Of a stretch of 37,170 nt of DNA, positions 25,064-32,300 are shown piece by piece (positions within the stretch are counted from its first letter, which is position 1; each line of letters begins with the position of its first letter). A program made the position numbers and the translations under genes. The notes beneath the pieces are model-generated. The model was not told the DNA's origin, did not search any database, and saw only the letters and a list, made by a program, of their open reading frames with translations. The DNA lies in the NCBI RefSeq assembly GCF_015207665.1, contig NZ_JADEWL010000064.1, positions 1 to 37,170 of the forward strand, in the 5' to 3' direction. This stretch comes from Plectonema cf. radiosum LEGE 06105 (GTDB lineage: Bacteria > Cyanobacteriota > Cyanobacteriia > Cyanobacteriales > Nostocaceae).

Positions 25064-26752
25064 ATGAAATTAACATCTCTACAAAAAAGCAATACTGCTT
25101 CCGCTCAATTAGCTTACAGTGAATATTCGGATTCAACTGTGAATGTAGGTAACGATTCTCTCACCATAGATGACCTTGCGAGTGTCGCTCGCGATCAAAA
25201 ACAAGTACGGTTAACAGAGAATGCAGACATTTTACAGGGTATTCAAGCATCATGTGATTTCATTAGCAATGCAGTTGAATCTGGAAAGCCAATTTATGGT
25301 GTGACATCAGGATTTGGTGGCATGGCTGATGTGGTGATTTCTCCGGAAGAAGCATCGGAATTACAAACAAATCTGGTTTGGTTCCTCAAGTCGGGTGCTG
25401 GAAAGAAATTGCCTATTTCAGATGTCCGTGCAGCAATGCTGTTACGAGCTAACTCACATTTACATGGTGCATCTGGTATCCGTCTCGAACTAATTCGACG
25501 CATGGAAATTTTCCTCAACGCTGGGGTTACTCCTCATGTATACGAATTTGGTTCGATTGGTGCAAGTGGCGATTTAGTGCCGTTATCTTACATTACTGGT
25601 GCCTTGATTGGTTTGGATTCTAGCTTTAAAGTTGATTTCAACGGTAAAGAAATGGATGCTCCCACTGCTCTATCTAAACTTGGTTTGTCTCCTTTGCAGC
25701 TATTACCCAAAGAGGGTTTAGCAATGATGAACGGTACTTCTGTAATGACTGGTATTGCTGCTAATTGTGTTTACGATGCGCGAATATTGCTCAAGCTGGC
25801 AATGGGTGTTAATGCTCTATTTATTCAGGGTTTAAACGGTACAAATCAATCATTTCATCCGTTTATCCACGAGTGCAAACCCCACCCTGGACAATTATGG
25901 GCAGCAGAACAAATGATTTCTTTGCTTGCTGGTTCTCGTTTAATTCGCGACGAGTTAGATGGTAAACATGAATATCGCAAGCAAGAATTGATTCAAGATC
26001 GTTATTCGTTGCGTTGTTTGCCACAATATATGGGTCCAATTGTTGATGGAATCTCTCAAGTTGGCTCGCAGATTGAAATTGAGATGAATTCTGTTACAGA
26101 TAATCCTCTAATAGATGTGGCAAATAATGCAAGCTATCATGGGGGCAATTTCCTGGGACAGTATGTAGGTATGGGAATGGATCACCTACGCTATTATTTA
26201 GGACTTTTGGCTAAACACATAGACGTACAAATTGCCCTGCTTGTCTCTCCGGAATTTAACAATGGATTGCCTCCTTCTTTGGTGGGGAATCAACAGCGTA
26301 AGGTAAATATGGGGTTGAAAGGTCTGCAAATATGCGGTAATTCAATTATGCCTTTGTTAACCTTTTACGGAAATTCCCTTGCAGATAGATATCCCACTCA
26401 CGCAGAACAGTTTAACCAGAACGTCAATTCTCAAGGTTATATGAGTGCAAATTTAGCTCGTCGTTCTGTTGAAATATTTCAACAATATATGGCGATCGCC
26501 TTAATGTTTGGGGTGCAAGCGGTTGATTTACGCTCTTATAAAATAAGTGGTGATTATGATGCTCGGACTTGTCTTTCTCCTGGGACTCAAGAGTTGTATT
26601 CGGCAGTGTATCAGGTAATTGAGCAAAAACCAAGTTCTACTCGTCCCTACATTTGTAATGATAACGAACAGTCTTTAGATGAGCATATTGCTCGGATTGC
26701 AGCGGATATAGCTGCTGGGGGCTTAATTGTGGATGCAGTTAAAGGTTGTTAA
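25064..26752 (+). CDS. pal: Phenylalanine ammonia-lyase
   Basis: The 562-aa enzyme converts L-phenylalanine to trans-cinnamate and ammonia. The MIO cofactor triad Ala167-Ser168-Gly169 is present in GSIGASGDLVPL, with catalytic Tyr78 (PIYGVTSGFGG). The selectivity pair is Phe107-Leu108 (NLVWFLKSGAG), the Phe-type signature; tyrosine lyases carry His there. As recalled, the chain aligns without gaps through this region with the Anabaena variabilis PAL, and differs mainly in a shorter C-terminus. Histidine ammonia-lyase is unlikely given the Phe-Leu pair and length. It lies between DAHP synthase and the acyl-activating ligase, which fits production of a cinnamate starter. A strong hairpin follows the stop codon. 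Confidence 0.93.
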   Translation: MKLTSLQKSNTASAQLAYSEYSDSTVNVGNDSLTIDDLASVARDQKQVRLTENADILQGIQASCDFISNAVESGKPIYGVTSGFGGMADVVISPEEASELQTNLVWFLKSGAGKKLPISDVRAAMLLRANSHLHGASGIRLELIRRMEIFLNAGVTPHVYEFGSIGASGDLVPLSYITGALIGLDSSFKVDFNGKEMDAPTALSKLGLSPLQLLPKEGLAMMNGTSVMTGIAANCVYDARILLKLAMGVNALFIQGLNGTNQSFHPFIHECKPHPGQLWAAEQMISLLAGSRLIRDELDGKHEYRKQELIQDRYSLRCLPQYMGPIVDGISQVGSQIEIEMNSVTDNPLIDVANNASYHGGNFLGQYVGMGMDHLRYYLGLLAKHIDVQIALLVSPEFNNGLPPSLVGNQQRKVNMGLKGLQICGNSIMPLLTFYGNSLADRYPTHAEQFNQNVNSQGYMSANLARRSVEIFQQYMAIALMFGVQAVDLRSYKISGDYDARTCLSPGTQELYSAVYQVIEQKPSSTRPYICNDNEQSLDEHIARIAADIAAGGLIVDAVKGC

Positions 26753-26783
26753 TTGTTTGATGTCGAATAATATTACTGCGCCC

Positions 26784-26812
26784 AGAGGAGGTGTTAAAAT
26801 TTTACCTCCTCT
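26784..26812 (+). promoter_or_regulatory. Hairpin between PAL and ligase genes
   Basis: AGAGGAGGT (26784-26792) and ACCTCCTCT (26804-26812) form a perfect 9-bp stem around an AT-rich loop, 32 bp after the PAL stop. No T-run follows, so it is not a standard intrinsic terminator. The left arm contains a perfect Shine-Dalgarno core and the right arm the complementary anti-Shine-Dalgarno sequence. It may act in mRNA processing or in setting the ratio of PAL to ligase. Two direct copies of AATTAAAGGT follow. Confidence 0.5.
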
Positions 26813-26859
26813 AGCAAGTAATTAAAGGTAATTAAAGGTAGTTTTAGAATAATCAGGTC

Positions 26860-28797
26860 ATGAACATAGCACAAAATGTAGAGCGTGGTTGCTGTCTATT
26901 TCCGAATAAACCAGCAGTGATTTTTGAAGGTAAGTATTTGACTTACAAACATCTCAACCAAATGGTAAATCGGGCTGCTAATGCTTTGAGCGAACTGGGG
27001 ATGAAGCGAGGTGAACGAATTGGATTGTTTTTACCTAATATTCCTGAATTTATCATTTCTTACCTGGCGATCCAAAAAATTGGTGCGATCGCGGTTTCAA
27101 TAAATATTAGTCTCCAAGAAGATGAAGTTAAGTTTATTCTGGATGATTGTCAAGCCACAGTATTGATTACGACTCCACAGCTTTATGAAAAAATTTCTCA
27201 AGCGGATTTACCATACTTACAACATCTTTTGATTACTGAAGGTAAATCGACTGCCGGTATTTCTTTAGATGAATTAATGTCGAAGGTTTCAGATGAAGCT
27301 CGTGCTGTGATCATGGAACGAGATGAACCAGCAGCAATTCTTTATACTTCTGGGACTACGGGTTTTCCGAAAGGGGCGACTCTTTCCCACGGTAATGTGA
27401 TTTCTAATATGTATTCGATGAATCACAATTGTGGAATGAGTAGTAAAGATAATATTTTGTTATTTTTGCCGATGTTTCACTGTTTTGGGCAGAATGCTAT
27501 CTTCAACAGTGCTTTAAATGCCTGTGCGACGATTGTACTGCATCGCTCTTTTGAACCAGACACGATTATTAATTCGGTGGCTGAGTATGATATTACAATG
27601 TTTTTCGGAGTACCAACAACTTTTATTCTGTTACTAGAGAAAGCATCTAAAACGGATTTAACCGCAAATTATTACTTTTCTGCTGCTGCTGGTTTACCTG
27701 TAGAAATTGCCAAACAATGGCAAGAAAAGTTTGGTCAAGTGATTCATCAAGGATATGGTTTAACTGAGACATCACCCCTAGCTAGTTACAATCATCGGCT
27801 CAAATATAAGCTTGGTTCGATTGGTACACCAATTGAAAACGTGGAGATGAAGATTGTTGATACTGAAAATGGTAGGGAAGTCACACCGGGTAAGTTGGGG
27901 GAAATCTTGATTCGGGGTGTCAATGTCATGTTGGGTTACTGGAATCGTCCATCGGAAACGGCTCAAGCCATTAAAGATGGATGGTTTCATACTGGTGATA
28001 TCGGTCAAATGGATGAGTTGGGTTACTTCTACATTGTTGACCGTTTGAAAGATATGATTAATTGTGGCGGTTTGAAGGTGTACCCTGCTGAGGTAGAAAA
28101 TGTAATTTATCAACATCCATCTATCGCAGAAGTGGCAGTGTACGGTGTTCCTAATACCTTAATGGGGGAACAGGTTCGGGCTTGTATTGTACTTAAGGCT
28201 AATCAAATAGTTACAGAAGAGGAAATAATTGCTTTATGTCAGCAGCGACTGGCACAGTATAAGGTTCCGAGTAAAGTCCTATTCGTTACATCTATACCAA
28301 AAAATCCCACAGGAAAAATACTGAAGCGATTGTTACGGGAAGAAAATTCTTGTCCTGGGGAAGTGGTAAAAGTTGTGGAAACTCAGTTGATTACGACTAA
28401 AGCAAGTAACATTCAACAGCAAACTCTTAAATTGCAACCAGGTTTCGAGCAAGTTGCCAATTGGATAACTGATTGGATGGTGAAAAAGTTGCTCCTAAGT
28501 GACGGTAAAATTGATCGCAATAAATCTTTTGCCGATTATGGTTTGGATTCTCTAAGAGCGGTAAAGTTAGCTGAAGATTTGAGTAACTGGTTGCAACGGG
28601 AGATTTTACCAACCATAACTTGGAATTTTTCCACGGTTGATTCTTTAGCACATCATTTAGGCAGTGTAGATATTTCCCAAGAGAATCAGCTTGATACGAA
28701 GGCGCTTTTGAATCCACAATCCACCGATTTTGAAGCATTGAATGATAGAGAGTTAGCTGAGTTACTTGCTCAAGAAATTGCAGCGTTAAACATTTAA
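26860..28797 (+). CDS. Acyl-activating (AMP-forming) ligase fused to acyl carrier domain
   Basis: The 645-aa protein is an ANL-superfamily ligase (residues 1-500) with YTSGTTGFPKG (about 162-172), GYGLTETSP, WFHTGDIG and catalytic-type Lys486 in NPTGKILKR. A carrier domain follows (about 530-605) with DYGLDSLRAV and phosphopantetheine Ser564. The last ~20 residues (LNDRELAELLAQEIAALNI) resemble the helical docking tails of modular synthases. The likely role is to adenylate cinnamate from PAL and load it on its own carrier as the PKS starter; another aryl or acyl acid is possible. The sequence resembles CoA ligases and I did not see a clear FAAL insertion. It starts 107 bp after PAL and ends 19 bp before a MITE-like insertion that separates it from the PKS gene. 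Confidence 0.87.
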   Translation: MNIAQNVERGCCLFPNKPAVIFEGKYLTYKHLNQMVNRAANALSELGMKRGERIGLFLPNIPEFIISYLAIQKIGAIAVSINISLQEDEVKFILDDCQATVLITTPQLYEKISQADLPYLQHLLITEGKSTAGISLDELMSKVSDEARAVIMERDEPAAILYTSGTTGFPKGATLSHGNVISNMYSMNHNCGMSSKDNILLFLPMFHCFGQNAIFNSALNACATIVLHRSFEPDTIINSVAEYDITMFFGVPTTFILLLEKASKTDLTANYYFSAAAGLPVEIAKQWQEKFGQVIHQGYGLTETSPLASYNHRLKYKLGSIGTPIENVEMKIVDTENGREVTPGKLGEILIRGVNVMLGYWNRPSETAQAIKDGWFHTGDIGQMDELGYFYIVDRLKDMINCGGLKVYPAEVENVIYQHPSIAEVAVYGVPNTLMGEQVRACIVLKANQIVTEEEIIALCQQRLAQYKVPSKVLFVTSIPKNPTGKILKRLLREENSCPGEVVKVVETQLITTKASNIQQQTLKLQPGFEQVANWITDWMVKKLLLSDGKIDRNKSFADYGLDSLRAVKLAEDLSNWLQREILPTITWNFSTVDSLAHHLGSVDISQENQLDTKALLNPQSTDFEALNDRELAELLAQEIAALNI

Positions 28798-28815
28798 ATT
28801 TAGTGACATGAACTA

Positions 28816-29007
28816 CTATAGGAATCCTACTTGAAAATTGAAAAAACTCAGTACACCTTAATCTTCTAGAAAGAATCATGAAAGCATGAATGCAAGAAAG
28901 CAAGAAAGCAAGAAAGCCTCCCTACACAAATAATTATGGCTACGCCACGCTGCGCGTTCGTGTAGCGTGCCCGAAGGGCATACAAAAATCAAACCGGATT
29001 CCTATAG
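28816..29007. mobile_element. MITE-like element with 12-bp perfect terminal inverted repeats
   Basis: CTATAGGAATCC (28816-28827) and GGATTCCTATAG (28996-29007) are perfect inverted ends, and the similarity continues inward (TTGA/TCAA). TA dinucleotides flank both ends (28814-28815, 29008-29009), as expected for a TA target duplication of the Tc1/IS630 type. The 192-bp inside encodes no transposase and holds hairpins (CTACGCCACG..., GCCCGAAGGGC). It is best read as a non-autonomous element. Confidence 0.7.
28892..28915 (+). repeat. (GCAAGAAA)3 tandem octamer
   Basis: Three perfect consecutive GCAAGAAA units lie inside the MITE-like element, preceded by related GCATGAA units. Such A/G-rich short tandem arrays vary easily between strains. 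Confidence 0.85.
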
Positions 29008-29036
29008 TACTCCACCACATTAATTTTAAAGGGTAA
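29008..29036 (+). repeat. Dispersed CCACATTAATTTT...GGGTAAC repeat, copy 2
   Basis: It matches the block at 71-100, and its extension GGGTAACTCCCGGTTCGTAG followed by TAGCGC (29031-29056) recurs at 29247-29272. It begins exactly at the right flank of the MITE-like element. Confidence 0.65.
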
Positions 29037-29105
29037 CTCCCGGTTCGTAGTAGCGCAGAGGGCGCTTCATCCACCAGGAATCCCGAAGAGTTAAAATACC
29101 TCTTC

Positions 29106-29222
29106 GTAGGTTGGGTTAAGCGTTGGCGAAGCCTGTCCGACAGGACATAGCGCAACCCAACGCGGGTGCCGAGGCTCCACTACGTTTTGCTTCGCAACGC
29201 TTGCGCGAACAGCCCAACCTAC
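29106..29222. mobile_element. Palindromic element with GTAGGTTGGG ends
   Basis: GTAGGTTGGG (29106-29115) and CCCAACCTAC (29213-29222) are perfect 10-bp inverted ends of a 117-bp GC-rich element with internal hairpins (TGTCC-GACA-GGACA; GCGTTG/CAACGC). No ORF is inside. It resembles the short palindromic repeats widespread in cyanobacterial intergenic DNA and lies between two copies of another repeat. Confidence 0.65.
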
Positions 29223-29227
29223 AATAT

Positions 29228-29254
29228 TACTTGACCACATTTTAAGGGGTAACT
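29228..29254 (+). repeat. Dispersed CCACATTAATTTT...GGGTAAC repeat, copy 3
   Basis: This shorter copy (CCACATTTTAAGGGGTAAC) is followed by the same CTCCCGGTTCGTAGTAGCGC extension as copy 2. The last bases lie about 60 bp before the PKS start codon, so the repeat may form part of the PKS leader. Confidence 0.6.
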
Positions 29255-29314
29255 CCCGGTTCGTAGTAGCGCTTGGGCGCAATATTCACCATCAACCATC
29301 AACTATCAAATAAC

Positions 29315-32300
29315 ATGAATTACCCAGAAAATCAAAATTATCGTCCGTTGTTAGAAAAAGCATTGTTGCAATTAAGAAATATGCGTTCTGTTGTCGATAA
29401 TATGCAGCAGGTGCAGAGGGAACCAATAGCAATTATTGGTATGGGATGTCGCTTTCCTGGTGGTGCTGATAATCCAGAGGCTTACTGGCATTTGTTGCAT
29501 GATGGAATCGATGCCATTAAAGAAATTCCATCTCAACGTTGGGATGTAGATAAATATTATCATTCAGACTCCGAAGTTCCGGGAAAAATGTACACTAAGT
29601 ACGGTGGATTTTTAGATCAAGTAGATCAATTTGATGCACATTTCTTTGGTATCTCTCCTAGGGAAGCAGTAAATTTAGACCCCCAACAACGATTACTTTT
29701 AGAAGTAAGCTGGGAAGCTTTGGAACATTCGGGAATTCCCGCAGATAAATTAAAAGGTAGTTCCACCGGAGTCTTTATTGGACTTTGTATGGATGATTAT
29801 TCTCAGTTGGGTTTTAACAGTGGCGATCGCACTCAAATTGATGCTTACAATACTTTGAGTATTCTCAGAAGTATGGCTGCGGGACGTTTGGCTTATACTT
29901 TAGGTTTGCAAGGTTCGACGATGCAGTTAGATACTGCTTGTTCGTCTTCGCTGTTAGCGGTGCATTTGGCTTGTCAAAGTTTGCGTACTGGGGAATGTAA
30001 GATGGCTTTGGCTGGTGGAGTGAATTTAATTCTTTCTCCGTCAGCAAGTATTGGTTTGTCTAAGTTAAAGGCTTTGTCTAAGGATGGGCGCTGTAAAACT
30101 TTTGATGCTGCGGCTGATGGTTACAGTCGGGGTGAAGGTTGTGGAATAGTTATACTCAAACGATTGTCAGATGCAATTTCTCACGGGGATAATATACTGG
30201 CTGTAATTCGCGGCTCGGCTGTCAATCATGATGGTGCAAGTAATGGTTTAACTGCTCCCAACGGTGCAGCACAAGAAGCATTATTACGTAAAGCTTTAGA
30301 AAATGCTCGGCTCGAACCTCATCAAATTCAGTATGTGGAAGCACATGGTACAGGAACTAGTTTAGGAGATCCAATTGAAGTTTTAGCACTAGGAAATATA
30401 TTGGGTGAAAATCGTAGTCAAGATAATCCTTTAACCATCGGTTCAGTAAAAACTCAGTTAGGACATTTAGAATCTGCTGCTGGAATAGCGGGTTTAATCA
30501 AAGTAATATTAAGTTTGCAGCAGGCTGAAATTCCCGCTCACCTACATTTTAATCAGCCCAATCCTTACATCCCTTGGGGCAAACTTCCCGTGAGAGTACC
30601 TACTTCCCTCACAACATGGGATGCTCCCCAACGTTTGGCTGGAATCAGTTCCTTTGGTATGAGTGGTACTAACGTACATTTGATTTTAGAATCTGCACCG
30701 CAAGTTGAACCCAAAACCCAACCGGATATCGAACGTCCGCTACATTTATTGAGTTTATCAGCCAAAACTGAAGCAGCACTAATTAATTTAGTTGAAGATT
30801 ACCACAGCTTTTTATCATCTCGTCCCCAAACAGCTTTGACAGATATTTGTTTTACAGCTAATACAGGGCGATCGCATTTTGAGCATCGACTGGCTTTTAT
30901 TGCGGAATCGACTACAGATTTACAGCAACAAATTAGCAAGTTTATTAATAATCCATCTGCGGGAATTACTGATAAAAGTGAGCATCAACAAAATCAAAAA
31001 ATCGCCTTTTTGTTTACGGGACAAGGTTCCCAGTATGCGGGAATGGCAAGAGAACTTTACGAAACTCAACCGATGTTTCGTCAAATTATTAACCGCTGCG
31101 ATGAAATTTTACGTCCATATTTAGAACAGCCTTTGCTGTCGGTGCTTTACGGTAGTAACACCAACTTGATAAACGATACAGCTTACGCTCAACCGGCTTT
31201 ATTTGCTATTGAGTACGCTGTCTTCCAATTATGGAAGTCTTGGGGTATTGAACCAGATATGGTTTTGGGACATAGTTTAGGTGAATATGTTGCGGCTTGT
31301 GTGGCGGGAGTCTTTAGTTTAGAAGACGGTTTAAAATTGATTGCGAAACGAGCTAGGTTAATGCAAGCTATGCCGGGCAACGGTACAATGGTAAGCGTTT
31401 TTGCCACAGAAGCAGTCGTTTCCACAGCGATTCAAGCTTTTAGCGATCGAGTTTCCATCGCAGCGATAAATGGACCGGAAAGTGTGGTAATTTCGGGAGA
31501 AAATCAAGCGATAGATATTGTTGTTGAAAAGTTAGAAGCTAAAGATATTAATACCGTCAAATTAAATGTTTCTCACGCTTTCCATTCGGCTTTGATGGAA
31601 CCAATGTTAGGGGATTTTGAGCAGGTATTATCAGAAGTTTGCTTTGCAACCCCCAAGATAGATTTAGTTTCCAATGTTACTGGTGAGTTAGTCACCACAG
31701 AGCTACAAAATCCTCAATATTGGTTAGATCATTTGCGGGGAACAGTAAGATTTGCACCTGCAATGAAAACTCTTGCACAACAGGGTTGCCAAGTATTTTT
31801 GGAAGTAGGGGCCAAATCTATTTTATTAGGAATGGGACGTAAATGTGTAGATACAAATGTGGGAATGTGGCTTTCTAGTTTGCATTCTTCTCAGTCGGAT
31901 TGGCAACAGATGCTGTCAACTTTAGCACAATTGTATATCCATGGAAAAACCGTAAACTGGTTTGCTTTTGACTCTGATTATTCTCGTCAGCGATTGGTAT
32001 TACCAACTTATCCATTTCAACGTCAGCGTTATTGGGTTGATACATCTCAGATAAATATTCCTCAATCACCAACTTTAACCCCAAGTAATAATCAAGCGCT
32101 GCATCCGGTATTAGGTAAAAGGCTGAGATTGCCATTTTCTCCAGAAACTCGTTTTGAAGTAGAATTCAGTGCCAATTCACCGGCTTATTTAAATGATCAC
32201 AAACTGTATGGAAAAGCAATAGTTCCGGCAGCATCTTACGTTTCGATGATTTTATCGGCTGTTAAGGAGACTTTTTCGGATGAATCTTGTGTGATTGAGA

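Larger units (their letters stand above)
28798..29314. other. Repeat-filled gap between ligase and PKS genes
   Basis: The 517-bp gap has no supported gene. In order it holds a 192-bp MITE-like element with an (GCAAGAAA)3 tract inside, a copy of the CCACATTAATTTT repeat, a second palindromic element with GTAGGTTGGG ends, and another copy of the first repeat. Any PKS promoter here would have to come from this repeat material. Confidence 0.75.

Noticed and set aside
25064-26752. Histidine or tyrosine ammonia-lyase
   Set aside because: The selectivity pair is Phe107-Leu108, the phenylalanine type, and overall match is to cyanobacterial PAL.
29273-29314. Upstream TTG start for the PKS
   Set aside because: It lies in repeat DNA, and the extra 14 residues precede a normal docking segment that begins at the ATG at 29315.
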